Positions 41,923 through 51,179 of a stretch of DNA of 64,000 nucleotides are shown piece after piece. Position 1 is the first letter of the stretch. Each line of letters begins with the position of its first letter. A program made the translations under genes and the position numbers. This DNA is from Propionibacteriales bacterium (GTDB taxonomy: Bacteria; Actinomycetota; Actinomycetes; Propionibacteriales; Nocardioidaceae). Location of the stretch: contig JAPLCA010000023.1 in assembly GCA_026392465.1 (NCBI GenBank), forward strand, positions 62,001-126,000, read 5' to 3'. The notes below the pieces were generated by a model that was not told the origin of the DNA, did no database searches, and saw nothing but the letters and a program-made list of their open reading frames with translations.

Positions 41923-43340
41923 CGGGGCACCTCGGTCTCGTCGGCGGGTCCGGCATCGGGCTGCAGGTCGGTCTCGTCGTCCTCGGACGGCTCCTCGTAG
42001 GGCCGGACGACCCAGCTGACCCGCACGGAGGACGGCACGTAGTGCTCGACCTCGAGCACCTCGAGCCGCAGGCGCGGCGCGTCGGGCTGCTCGTCGAGGA
42101 CGAGCGTGGCGGCGTCGGGCGGCAGGTCGACCTCGACGTGGTGCCCGACCTCGGGCAGGGCACCGGCCTCGGCGATGACCAGGCCGGCCACGGTCTCGAC
42201 GTCGTCGTTCTCGGGCAGGTCGTGGTCGATCACGCGCTCGACCTCGTCGAGCGGCGCGTCTCCGGAGAACAGCCAGGCGTCGTCGCCGTCGGTGACCGCG
42301 AGGGGACGTTCGTCGTCGTGCTCGTCGGTGATCTCGCCGACCAGCTCCTCGGCGAGGTCCTCGATGGTGAGCACGCCGGCCAGGCCGCCGTGCTCGTCGA
42401 TGACGCAGGCCAGCTGCTGGCGCGCGTCCTCGAGGGTCTGCCGGGCGACCGGCAGCAGCATGACGTCCGGGACCACGACGGGTTCGCGGACGAGCTGGGC
42501 CGCGGTGCCGCCGCGGGCGGTCATGACGTCGACGAGGTGCACGACGCCGACCAGCCGGTCGTCGTCGTCCAGCACCGGGTAGCGGGAGTGGCCGGTGGCC
42601 ATCTGCTCGCGCAGCTCGTCGACGGTGTCGTCGGGGCGGACGACGTCGACGCGCGACCGCGGGATCATGGCGTGCTCGACGTCGCGCCGCGGGAAGTCGA
42701 TGGCACGGTCGAGCAGCAGCGACAGGTCGCGCGGCAGGTCGCCGCTCTCGCGCGACTCGGCGACGATGTGCTCGAGGTCGCGTGCGGTCGCCGTGCTGTC
42801 GACGTCGTGCACGGGCTCGATGCGCAGGGCGCGCAGCAGCACGTTCGAGGCCTGGTCGAAGAACCAGATCAGCCAGCCGAAGACCGCAAGGTAGAGGTTC
42901 GTGGAGCGCGCCAGCCAGCGTGCGACGGGCTCCGGCCGGGCGATCGCCAGGTTCTTCGGGAACAGCTCGCCGAAGAGCATCTGCACGAACGTGGCGAAGA
43001 CGAGGGCGAGCACCGTGCCGATGCCGATGCCGACCGCCGTGGGCACACCGACGCCGCCGAGGATCTCGCCGAACGCGCGGCCGATGAGCGGCTCGGCGAC
43101 GTAACCGACGAGCAGGCCCGTGACGGTGATGCCGAGCTGGGCACCGGACAGCATGAACGACGTGCGGTTGGTGACCTGGAGCGCACGCTGGGCGCCCTTG
43201 TCGCCCTGGGCGGCGAGGGAGTTGAGCCGCGACCGGTCGACCGCCATGTAGGCGAACTCCTGGGCGACGAAGTAGCCCGTCGCGGCGGTGATGGCGAGCA
43301 CGACCAGCAGGCCGAGCAGCAGGAGGAGGACCGTGATCAC
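41919..43340 (-). CDS. CNNM/CorC-type membrane protein with DUF21, CBS and CorC_HlyC domains
   Basis: The 473-residue protein has a DUF21 membrane domain (about 1-200; GYFVAQEFAYMAVDRSRL, QMLFGELFPKNLAIARPEPV), a CBS pair (about 220-345, PRSRVDVVRPDDTVDELREQ, ACVIDEHGGLAGVLTIEDLA) and a CorC_HlyC domain (about 360-445, DAWLFSGDAPLDEVERV). The acidic C-terminal tail is rich in Asp/Glu. A role in divalent cation (Mg/Co) balance is inferred from the family. The location beside cobalamin genes may be incidental. GTG start at 43340. Confidence 0.88.
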   Translation of the reverse strand: MITVLLLLLGLLVVLAITAATGYFVAQEFAYMAVDRSRLNSLAAQGDKGAQRALQVTNRTSFMLSGAQLGITVTGLLVGYVAEPLIGRAFGEILGGVGVPTAVGIGIGTVLALVFATFVQMLFGELFPKNLAIARPEPVARWLARSTNLYLAVFGWLIWFFDQASNVLLRALRIEPVHDVDSTATARDLEHIVAESRESGDLPRDLSLLLDRAIDFPRRDVEHAMIPRSRVDVVRPDDTVDELREQMATGHSRYPVLDDDDRLVGVVHLVDVMTARGGTAAQLVREPVVVPDVMLLPVARQTLEDARQQLACVIDEHGGLAGVLTIEDLAEELVGEITDEHDDERPLAVTDGDDAWLFSGDAPLDEVERVIDHDLPENDDVETVAGLVIAEAGALPEVGHHVEVDLPPDAATLVLDEQPDAPRLRLEVLEVEHYVPSSVRVSWVVRPYEEPSEDDETDLQPDAGPADETEVPR

Positions 43341-43475
43341 CGCACGCGCCTCTCCGGGTCGCGGGTGGTCACGGTCTGGGGACTTCGACTGGGGTCCATG
43401 GCTCTCTCTGTGGAGGGTCGGGATCAGTGGGGGAACGAGCCGGTAGGGCGGTGAGTTCCCGACGTGCCGATCGTC

Positions 43476-45035
43476 TCAGCGGTCGACGGACCGCGCCGTC
43501 CAGACGGCGCCCGTGGGGCTGACGCGGGTGTGCGACGAGCCGACGACGAGCAGGCACTTCATGTCGATGGACTCGGGGTCGAGGTCGGCGAGGGTGGTCA
43601 CGTGCAGCGACTCCTCGGCGCGGCCGACGTCGCGCCCGACGACCACGACGGTTCCGGGGTCGCGGTGCTCGAGCAGGATCCGCTGCATGTCGGCGACCTG
43701 CGTGGTGCGGGAGCGCGAGCGCGGGTTGTAGACGGCGAGGACGAGGTCGGCGTCGGCCACGGCCCGCAGCCGCTTCTCGACGACGGGCCACGGCTTGAGC
43801 CGGTCCGACAGGCTCATGACGGCGAAGTCGCCGCCGATGGGCGCGCCGGCGCGGGCGGCCACGGCCTGCACGGCCGAGACGCCGGGGACCACGCGGACGG
43901 TGACGTCGTGCAGGTGAGGCTGCGCCTCCTGCGCCTCGAGCACCGCCGTGGCCATCCCGAAGACGCCGGCGTCGCCGCCGGACACGACGGCCACCCGCTC
44001 GCCCGACCGCGCGAGCTCGAGGGCGTGCGTGGCGCGGTCGATCTCGACGGTGTTGCCCGACGCGTGGCGCTGGAGCCCGACGCGCTGCGGCACGCGCGCG
44101 ACGTACGGCGCGTACCCGACGACGTGACCCACCCGCGCGAGCTCGTCGGAGGCCTCGGGGGTGAGCCAGGCGTCCGGCCCCGGCCCGAGCCCGACGACCA
44201 CCACTTCTCCCCGTTTCGGAACGTCATCGCCCTTTTCGCCGTCCGCAAGGGGCGATGACGTTCCGAATCGTGGGGACTGCTCGTCGTAGCGGGCGCCGTG
44301 CCCGTCGCCTGGCACCACCACGAGGGAGAAGTAGGGCACCGACGACGGGTCGACGTCGGCGACCGGGAGCCAGCGCTGCTCCGGCATCGACGCCCGCTCC
44401 ACGTAGAGCGCGGTGTCGAGCCGGCCGGCCTGCTCCAGCGCCGAGCGGACGGCGGGGAACGTGCGGCCGAGCTTCATGATGATGGCGCCGTCGGTGTCGG
44501 CCAGGCGCCTCGCCAGCTCCGCCTCCGGCAGCGTGCCCGGCAGCACCGTGAGCACGTCGGTCTGGCGCACCAGCGGCGTCGCGGCCAGCGCCGTGGCCGC
44601 CGCGAACGCCGGCACCCCGGCCACGACGTCGGTCTCGAACTCCTCGGACAGCCGGTCGTGCAGGTACATGAACGAGCCGTAGAACATCGGGTCGCCCTCG
44701 GCCAGAACCACGACGTCACGACCCGCCGCGAGGTGCTCGCGCAGCCGCTGCGCGCACTCCTCGTAGAAGTCGGCCATCGCCCCCGCGTAGCCGCCCGGGT
44801 GCTCGGCCGTGCCGGTCGTCACCGGGTACTGCAGCACCTCCTCGACGACGTCCGCCGGCACCAGGTCGTCGACGATCCGCCGCGCGTTCGACCGCTTGCC
44901 CACGCCCTGGTGGTACGCGACGACGTCGGCCTCGCGGATCAGCCGCGCCGTCTTGAGCGTCACCAGCTCCGGGTCGCCCGGGCCCACTCCCACGCCCCAC
45001 AACCGACCGGTGCCAGCACCCGGGGCCATGGTCAC
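43476..45035 (-). CDS. cobIJ: CobI-CobJ fusion: precorrin-2 C20- and precorrin-3B C17-methyltransferase
   Basis: The 519-residue bifunctional enzyme has an N-terminal half that is CobI (GVGVGPGDPELVTLKTARLI, LAEGDPMFYGSFMYLHDRL, VVAGVPAFAAATALAATPLV). The C-terminal half is CobJ (VVVVGLGPGPDAWLTPEASD, VVSGGDAGVFGMATAVLE, VVPGVSAVQAVAARAGAPIG), which methylates C17 with ring contraction. CobIJ fusions are common in actinobacteria. Here the linker (PRFGTSSPLADGEKGDDVPK) is encoded by a perfect 18-bp palindrome (44215-44267). GTG 45035 overlaps the cobH stop; ATG 45029 is an alternative. Confidence 0.94.
   Translation of the reverse strand: MTMAPGAGTGRLWGVGVGPGDPELVTLKTARLIREADVVAYHQGVGKRSNARRIVDDLVPADVVEEVLQYPVTTGTAEHPGGYAGAMADFYEECAQRLREHLAAGRDVVVLAEGDPMFYGSFMYLHDRLSEEFETDVVAGVPAFAAATALAATPLVRQTDVLTVLPGTLPEAELARRLADTDGAIIMKLGRTFPAVRSALEQAGRLDTALYVERASMPEQRWLPVADVDPSSVPYFSLVVVPGDGHGARYDEQSPRFGTSSPLADGEKGDDVPKRGEVVVVGLGPGPDAWLTPEASDELARVGHVVGYAPYVARVPQRVGLQRHASGNTVEIDRATHALELARSGERVAVVSGGDAGVFGMATAVLEAQEAQPHLHDVTVRVVPGVSAVQAVAARAGAPIGGDFAVMSLSDRLKPWPVVEKRLRAVADADLVLAVYNPRSRSRTTQVADMQRILLEHRDPGTVVVVGRDVGRAEESLHVTTLADLDPESIDMKCLLVVGSSHTRVSPTGAVWTARSVDR
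44215..44267. repeat. Perfect 18-bp palindrome inside the CobI-CobJ linker
   Basis: Arms TTCGGAACGTCATCGCCC (44215-44232) and its exact complement (44250-44267) flank a 17-base loop. It is in the coding frame. A similar element with a 17-base loop and the shared TGACGTT word lies at 56765-56821. Confidence 0.9.
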
Positions 45036-45688
45036 TCCTTCTCCTGCGCCAGAGCGTTGAGCGCCGACGCGGCCATGGCGGAGCCGCCGCGACGACCGCG
45101 CACGGTCACGAAGGGGACGTCGATGCCGTGGGTCTGCGCGAACGCCGCGAGCGCGTCCTTCGACTCGGCCGCACCGATGAACCCCATCGGCACCCCGACG
45201 ACCGCCGCCGGACGCGGGGCGCCGTCGGCGAGCAGCTCGAGCAGGTGGAACAGGGCGGTGGGCGCGTTGCCGATCGCCACCACGGCGCCGTCGAGCCGGT
45301 CGCCCCACAGCGACACCGCGGCCGCGGAGCGGGTCGTGCCCCACTCCCGCGCGAGGTCGGGCACGCGCTCGTCGCGCAGCAGGCAGAGCACGTCGTTGTC
45401 CTTCGGCAGCCGCGCGCGGGTGACGCCCGACGCCACCATCGTCGCGTCGCACAGGATCGGCGCGCCGTCCTGCAGCGCCTCGCGAGCCGCCGACATGAGC
45501 CGCGGGTGCACGACCAGGTCGTCGACCAGGTCGGTCTGGCCGGTGCCGTGGATCATCCGCACGGCCACCTTCTCCGCGTCGGCCGGGATCCGCGACAGGT
45601 CGGTCTCGCGCCGGATGGTCGCGAAGGAGTCGACGTAGATGGCAGCGCCGCTTCCCTCGTACTCGAAGCGCCGGGTGGGGGGTCTCAT
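45032..45688 (-). CDS. cobH: Precorrin-8X methylmutase
   Basis: The 218-residue enzyme moves the C11 methyl to C12, forming hydrogenobyrinate. Recognisable parts are AVRMIHGTGQTDLVDDLVVH (with the catalytic His), ILCDATMVASGVTRARLP, AIGNAPTALFHLLELLADG and PVGFVGA-type VPMGFIGAAESKDAL. ATG at 45688 overlaps the cobG stop (ATGA), and its own stop overlaps the cobIJ start, fixing the order cobG-cobH-cobIJ in one unit. Confidence 0.96.
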   Translation of the reverse strand: MRPPTRRFEYEGSGAAIYVDSFATIRRETDLSRIPADAEKVAVRMIHGTGQTDLVDDLVVHPRLMSAAREALQDGAPILCDATMVASGVTRARLPKDNDVLCLLRDERVPDLAREWGTTRSAAAVSLWGDRLDGAVVAIGNAPTALFHLLELLADGAPRPAAVVGVPMGFIGAAESKDALAAFAQTHGIDVPFVTVRGRRGGSAMAASALNALAQEKE

Positions 45689-46581
45689 GCGGTCTCCCTC
45701 GACAGGTCGGAGGTCACGGTCAGGTCGGGCACGACCACGCTGCGCCACGGGGTCACGAGCAGCTCGCCGTCGGCCAGGGCGAGCAGCCGCTCGACGTCCG
45801 GTCGGCGCAGCACGCCCCCCTCGACGGGCACGTGGACGAAACGGCGTCCGTCGTCCTGCAGACCAGGGCCCTCGGGCAGCGGGAGGGCCCGCACCTGCGT
45901 CCGCAGGTCGCGGGCGTGCAGGTCGCCGAGGACGGCCGCGCCGCCGCGCGGCAGGTCGTCGACGTGCCACGTGCCGACGTCGGGGCGCATGCGTCGGAAG
46001 CGGTGGGCCAGCGCGCCCAGCACCTCGGGCAGCGCCTCGAGCGGCACGACCTCGCCCCAGTGCCGACCGGCGCGCACCTGCGCGTGGGCCGCGTCCACGG
46101 CCACGGCGCCGAGGTCGAGCGAGCGGTCGACGAGGTCGCCCCGCCCGTCGTCGAGCACCACGAGGAACCGCGCCGAGAGGTCGGCCAGGTCGGGGTCGGC
46201 GCACACGAGCGCGTCGTAGCGCTCGGCCACGGGCCGCAGGTCGGCGCGACCGCCCTGCCGGCCCGTCAGCGGGGAGACCATCACGTTGCGCACCAGCTCG
46301 TGGCTGCGGCTCGGCAGCAGACCGGTCGACGCGAGGTCGGCCACGACCGGCTCCGGCAGCCTGCCGTCGACGGACGCGATGCCGCGCACCTGCAGGTTGG
46401 CGCGGCGCGTGAGCCCGACCGTGCCGTCGCCGTGGCGCTCGGCGACGTCGAGCAGACGCGCGAGCGCTGTCGCGGGCAGCCGACCGCCGACCAGCCTCAG
46501 GCGCACCAGCGCGCCGTCCTCGGCGATCCACGGCCGGCACACGCCGGGGCACCGGTCGGCGCGGTCACGTGAGCTCGTCAC
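45685..46581 (-). CDS. cobG: Precorrin-3B synthase-like protein, short and Cys-poor
   Basis: The 298-residue protein resembles sulfite/nitrite-reductase half-folds: DRCPGVCRPWIAEDGALVRL, TVGLTRRANLQVRGI, LPSRSHELVRNVMVSPLTGR and a second ferredoxin-like half (FVHVPVEGGVLRRPDVERLL). CobG makes precorrin-3B with O2 using a 4Fe-4S cluster, which marks the aerobic pathway. Classical CobG is about 360-460 residues. Here only three Cys are present and no C-x5-C...C-x3-C cluster motif is seen, so activity or cofactor may differ. It is coupled to cobH. Confidence 0.85.
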   Translation of the reverse strand: MTSSRDRADRCPGVCRPWIAEDGALVRLRLVGGRLPATALARLLDVAERHGDGTVGLTRRANLQVRGIASVDGRLPEPVVADLASTGLLPSRSHELVRNVMVSPLTGRQGGRADLRPVAERYDALVCADPDLADLSARFLVVLDDGRGDLVDRSLDLGAVAVDAAHAQVRAGRHWGEVVPLEALPEVLGALAHRFRRMRPDVGTWHVDDLPRGGAAVLGDLHARDLRTQVRALPLPEGPGLQDDGRRFVHVPVEGGVLRRPDVERLLALADGELLVTPWRSVVVPDLTVTSDLSRETA

Positions 46582-46616
46582 GCCGCCTCCTCACCTGTCC
46601 CTCGAGCACCGACGGA

Positions 46617-46637
46617 GGTCCGGCGGCCTGCCGGACC
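46617..46637. terminator. GC-rich hairpin between cobG and the importer genes
   Basis: GGTCCGGC and GCCGGACC arms with a 5-base loop, partly extended by an outer GGA/TCC pairing, lie in the 124-base gap after the ABC ATPase gene (stop 46706) and before cobG. This fits a terminator for the importer operon. Confidence 0.4.
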
Positions 46638-46705
46638 GCTCCAGGACGGCGTCGATCCTGTCACACCGCACCGACGTGACAGGCCCGCCGTCCGGGAGAG
46701 CACGC

Positions 46706-47470
<765 letters not shown>

Positions 47471-47482
47471 GCCCGTCCCGCC

Positions 47483-48562
47483 TCAGCCACGACGCCGCCT
47501 CCGCACCAGGATCACGACGAACGCCGGCACGCCCACGAGCGCCGTCGCGACGCCGACCGGCAGCTCCTGCGGTGCGATGACCGTCCGCGCGCCGACGTCG
47601 ACCCACACCAGGAACACCGCCCCCAGCACCGCGGACACCGGGAGCAGCACGCGGTGCCGCGCGCCGACCACCGCGCGGGCCGCGTGCGGCAGCACCAGCC
47701 CGACGAAGCCGATCGCCCCCGACGTCGACACGATGACGGCCGTCATGAGCGCGGTGACCACGAGCAGCAGCAGCCGGGTGCGCTGCACGGAGACGCCCAG
47801 CGCCGAGGCGGCGTCCTCGCCGAACGTGAACGCGTCGAGCGAGCCCGCCGCGAGCCAGCACAGCAGCAGCCCGACGAGCACCACGCTCCCGCACACGACG
47901 ACGTCGCGCCACGACGCCGTGCCCAGCGACCCGAGCAGCCAGAACAGCACGCCGCGGGTCTGCTCCGCGTCGGCCGCGGTGAAGACGATGAACGACGTCA
48001 GCGCCGAGAACAGCTGCGTCGCCGCGACACCGGCGAGGATCATCCGGTCGGTCGTGCCGCCCGCCAGCGTGCCGAGCAGCAGCACCAGCGCGAAGGCGAG
48101 CAGCGCCCCCACGAACGCACCCGAGGCCAGGGTCGCGGCGCCGGCGCCCACTCCGAGCACGACGATGGCGACCGCGCCGGTCGAGGCGCCCGAGGAGACG
48201 CCGAGCACGAACGGGTCGGCCAGCGGGTTGCGGAGCAGCGACTGCAGCACCACGCCGCACAGGGCCAGCCCCGCCCCGCACGCGGCCGCCAGCACCGCCC
48301 GCGGCAGGCGCAGGTCCCAGATGATCGCCTCCTGGATCCCCGTGAGACCCGACGGCGCCACCCCCAGGCGCGACAGCGCGACCGCGAAGGCGTCGCCCGG
48401 ACCGAGACCGGACGGTCCGATCGTCGTGGCGACCGCGATCGAGACCAGCAGGCCGACGAGCGCGGCGGACCACAGCAGGGCCGCGCGCCCGACTCGCGCC
48501 GGACGCGAACGTCCCGGGGTCGGGGGCGCCGTCCTGCGCAGCGCGGTGGGCAGGAGCGTCAC
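47483..48562 (-). CDS. Corrinoid ABC transporter permease (BtuC/FecCD family)
   Basis: The 359-residue polytopic permease has about ten membrane helices. Family motifs are LRLPRAVLAAACGAGLALCG, LLRNPLADPFVLGVSSGAST and the cytoplasmic coupling region GAIGFVGLVLPHAARAVVG. GTG at 48562 overlaps the binding protein stop (GTGA). It pairs with the ATPase 12 bases downstream. Confidence 0.92.
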   Translation of the reverse strand: MTLLPTALRRTAPPTPGRSRPARVGRAALLWSAALVGLLVSIAVATTIGPSGLGPGDAFAVALSRLGVAPSGLTGIQEAIIWDLRLPRAVLAAACGAGLALCGVVLQSLLRNPLADPFVLGVSSGASTGAVAIVVLGVGAGAATLASGAFVGALLAFALVLLLGTLAGGTTDRMILAGVAATQLFSALTSFIVFTAADAEQTRGVLFWLLGSLGTASWRDVVVCGSVVLVGLLLCWLAAGSLDAFTFGEDAASALGVSVQRTRLLLLVVTALMTAVIVSTSGAIGFVGLVLPHAARAVVGARHRVLLPVSAVLGAVFLVWVDVGARTVIAPQELPVGVATALVGVPAFVVILVRRRRRG

Positions 48563-49599
48563 GACGGCTCGAACCCCAGGCGGCGCAGCCCCTCGGACAC
48601 CGTCTCGACCGCGTCGACGGTGCGGATCGACGGGTTCAGGGCGGCCCCCGGCAGCAGCACGTACCGCTTCTCCCGCACCGCCGTCATGCGTCGGGTGACG
48701 GGGTTGGACTCGAGGAAGGCGATCTTGGCGCGCGCCGTCTCGGCGGTCTGGCTCTTACGCGTCAGGTCGCCGACGACGAGCACGTCGGGGTCGGCGGCGG
48801 CGATCGACTCCCAGCCGATCTGCGGCCACTCCGCCTCCTGGTCCTCGAAGACGTTCGTGAGGCCGAGCGCGCGGGTGACGATGCCGGGACCGCCGCAGCA
48901 CCCCGCGCCGTACGGCGCCTCGGCGTTGGCGAACCAGTAGAAGACCGACACACCGTCGAACTGCGCGCGCGACGCCGTCTCGAGCCTCTGCTGGAGCGAC
49001 GCCACGAGCTCCTCGCCGCGCTCCCGGGTGCCCGTCAGCGCGGCGAGGTCGCGCACCTCGGCGTAGATCGTCGACATCTCCAGCGGGCGGTCGCGGGCAC
49101 CGTCACCGCCGCCGAAGTCGGACTTCTCGCACTCCGCGGCGGACAGGTACGCCGGCACCCCGACGTCCGCCAGCTGCCGCGGCGTGGCGACCCCGCCCTC
49201 GCTCAGCGTGTTCGCGAACGACGCGGTCACCAGGTCGGGCTCGACGGCGAGCAGCTCCTCGAACGACGGCGCCTGGTCGGCCAGCCGGTCGACCGTCTCG
49301 TTCTCGTCGGCCAGCGACGGCAGGATCGGGTCGGTCCAGCCGGCGGCGCCCACCATCCGGTCCGCGAGCCCGAGGCTCAGCAGGATCTCCGTGCTGCCCT
49401 GGTTCAACGACGCGATCCGCTGCGGCGGCGCGTCGACCGTGACCGTCCGGTCGCACCGCTCGACGCGGGCGGGGAACCCGGCGGCCTCACCGCGGGCAAC
49501 GGACGACGAGGCCGACGTCGTCGAGGATCCGCAGCCCGCGAGCAGGGGCGCAGCGAGCGCGGCCGTCGCGAGGAGGGAGAGGGGGCGGCGTGGTCGCAT
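48559..49599 (-). CDS. Corrinoid ABC transporter substrate-binding lipoprotein (BtuF-like), copy 1
   Basis: The 346-residue protein has a lipoprotein signal (LLATAALAAPLLAGC, lipid Cys at about 22) and a helical-backbone periplasmic-binding fold (RIASLNQGSTEILLSLGLAD, FEELLAVEPDLVTASFANTL, ESIAAADPDVLVVGDL). A CCGGPG motif near residue 230 is shared with the paralogue at 50139. It is the first gene of the importer operon, under a cobalamin riboswitch, so import is reduced when B12 is plentiful. Confidence 0.9.
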   Translation of the reverse strand: MRPRRPLSLLATAALAAPLLAGCGSSTTSASSSVARGEAAGFPARVERCDRTVTVDAPPQRIASLNQGSTEILLSLGLADRMVGAAGWTDPILPSLADENETVDRLADQAPSFEELLAVEPDLVTASFANTLSEGGVATPRQLADVGVPAYLSAAECEKSDFGGGDGARDRPLEMSTIYAEVRDLAALTGTRERGEELVASLQQRLETASRAQFDGVSVFYWFANAEAPYGAGCCGGPGIVTRALGLTNVFEDQEAEWPQIGWESIAAADPDVLVVGDLTRKSQTAETARAKIAFLESNPVTRRMTAVREKRYVLLPGAALNPSIRTVDAVETVSEGLRRLGFEPS

Positions 49600-49629
49600 C
49601 GCGATCCTTCGCTCAGGGGTCCGTGTCGC

Positions 49630-49760
49630 GAGACCCGTCGGGAGCCCCGCGGCGGACGCCGCGGGTCGCCACCGGGTGTCGGACTCGGGCCGTGGCCCCT
49701 ACCGTTGCGCGTCAGTCCCGGACTTCGACCGGGTTCCCTCACGTGGCGCTCGCACGGTAG
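49630..49760 (-). promoter_or_regulatory. Cobalamin riboswitch upstream of the corrinoid importer operon
   Basis: Minus-strand core GGGAACCCGGTCGAAGTCCG (49719-49738), B12-box with GACGCGCAACGGTAG, and a later GAGTCCGACACC. The hairpin CCCGCGGCGTCCGCCGCGGG follows near the binding-protein start and may be the expression platform. Confidence 0.88.
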
Positions 49761-49789
49761 CAGCACACCGTCGGGGCACCCCCTCGCCG

Positions 49790-49900
49790 CTCCCGTTCGC
49801 CGCCCAGGGCCCGGCACCCCCGCCGCGTCCCCCTCGCCGCCCAGGGCCCGGCACCCCCGCGCCCTCTCGCCGCCCGGGGCCCGGCACCCCCGCCGCTGCT
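49790..49900. repeat. Three-copy GC-rich direct repeat between two riboswitches
   Basis: Three near-identical copies of CGCCCAGGGCCCGGCACCCC (then CGC) lie at about 49801, 49838 and 49871, spaced 33-37 bases. A related GGGTGCCGGGGCCCC word forms the 48-base repeat before cobF. Confidence 0.75.
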
Positions 49901-49904
49901 ACGG

Positions 49905-50065
49905 TGAGCCCGCCAGTCACCCTCTCGAGGGTCAGGGAACCCGGTGCGACTCCGGGACTGACGCGCAGCGGTGTGGGAGACGTGGCGGACCACGACGCCA
50001 CTGGGAGCTCGCTCCTGGGAAGGCGGTCCGTCACCGCGACCCCGAGTCCGAAGACCTGCTGGCCG
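49905..50065 (+). promoter_or_regulatory. Cobalamin riboswitch upstream of the orphan binding protein
   Basis: Core GGGAACCCGGTGCGACTCCG (from 49935), B12-box GACGCGCAGCGGTGTGG, optional side arm, and terminal CCCGAGTCCGAAGACCTGC (50041-50059). It is divergent from the riboswitch at 49630-49760. Confidence 0.92.
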
Positions 50066-50138
50066 CCACCCCGCCGGGGCGGCGTCACCCGACTCGGGGC
50101 TCTCGCGCACGGAGCCCCCGGACCCGAGACGAGACCCC

Positions 50139-51179
50139 ATGCCCTCCCCCGTCCGCGCGCGACCGCGTCGCACCACCGCCCTCGTGGCCGCCCTCAGCCT
50201 CGCCGCTCCGCTCGCTGCGTGCGGCTCCTCGTCACCGCGACCCACCGACGACGCGTCCGCCGCGGCCGGGTTCCCGGTCACCGTCGAGAACTGCGGACAC
50301 GACGTCACCGAGCAGGCCCCGCCCCGGCGCATCGTCGCCATCAACCAGCCCGCCACCGAGCTGCTGCTGAGCCTCGGCCTCGCCGACCGCATGGCCGGCT
50401 ACGGCGTCAGCGACCACGACTTCCTGCCCCAGCTGAAGGCCGAGGCCCGCAGGACGAAGGCCCTCGACGCCGAGTTCCCCGGCTTCGAGTCGATGCTCTC
50501 GCTCGAGCCCGACCTCGTCTACGCCACCTTCGCCTACGCGTTCACCGGCGAGGGCGTCGCGCCGCGCGCGAAGTTCGACCAGGTCGGCATCCCCACGTAC
50601 CAGTCGCCCAGCGAGTGCGGCGGCCAGGACGCCCCGCACGACGAGCCGCTCACCCTCGACGACCTGTACGCCGAGATCGGCGACGTGTCGCGCCTGACCG
50701 GCGTCGAGGAGCGCGGCGACCGGCTCGTCGCCGAGCTGCGGGAGCGCGCCCGGAAGGTCACCGTCGACCTCGACGCCGACGACGTGACGCTCGGCTGGTG
50801 GTACGCGTCGACGAAGAGCCCGTACATGGCCGGGTGCTGCGGCGCACCGGGCCTGATGACGCGCGCCGTCGGCGCCACCAACGCGTTCGGCGACAACGAG
50901 CGGCTCTGGCCCGAGACGAGCTGGGAGTCGATCCTCGACGCCGACCCGACCGTCCTCGTGCTCGCCGACCTCGAGCGCGGCGGCGACGGCGACAGCGCGG
51001 CAGCCAAGATCCGCTTCCTCGAGTCCGACCCCGTCGCACGTCAGCTCACCGCCGTCAAGAAACGTCGCTACGTCGTGCTCGGCGGCACGACGATGGACCC
51101 GTCGATCCGCAACGTCGACGGGATCGAGCAGCTCGCGCAGGGTCTGCGCGACCTGGGCGTCGTGCCCGGCCGGCGCTAG
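50139..51179 (+). CDS. Corrinoid-type ABC substrate-binding lipoprotein (BtuF-like), copy 2, orphan
   Basis: The 346-residue protein is the same length as copy 1 and clearly paralogous (RIVAINQPATELLLSLGLAD, AGCCGAPGLMTRAVGATNAF, WESILDADPTVLVLADL). Signal ends LAAPLAAC (lipobox). It has no permease or ATPase of its own and is divergent from the importer operon, so it may deliver a different corrinoid to the same permease. It is controlled by its own riboswitch. Its TAG stop shares the CTAG tetranucleotide with the cobT stop on the other strand. Confidence 0.9.
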   Translation: MPSPVRARPRRTTALVAALSLAAPLAACGSSSPRPTDDASAAAGFPVTVENCGHDVTEQAPPRRIVAINQPATELLLSLGLADRMAGYGVSDHDFLPQLKAEARRTKALDAEFPGFESMLSLEPDLVYATFAYAFTGEGVAPRAKFDQVGIPTYQSPSECGGQDAPHDEPLTLDDLYAEIGDVSRLTGVEERGDRLVAELRERARKVTVDLDADDVTLGWWYASTKSPYMAGCCGAPGLMTRAVGATNAFGDNERLWPETSWESILDADPTVLVLADLERGGDGDSAAAKIRFLESDPVARQLTAVKKRRYVVLGGTTMDPSIRNVDGIEQLAQGLRDLGVVPGRR

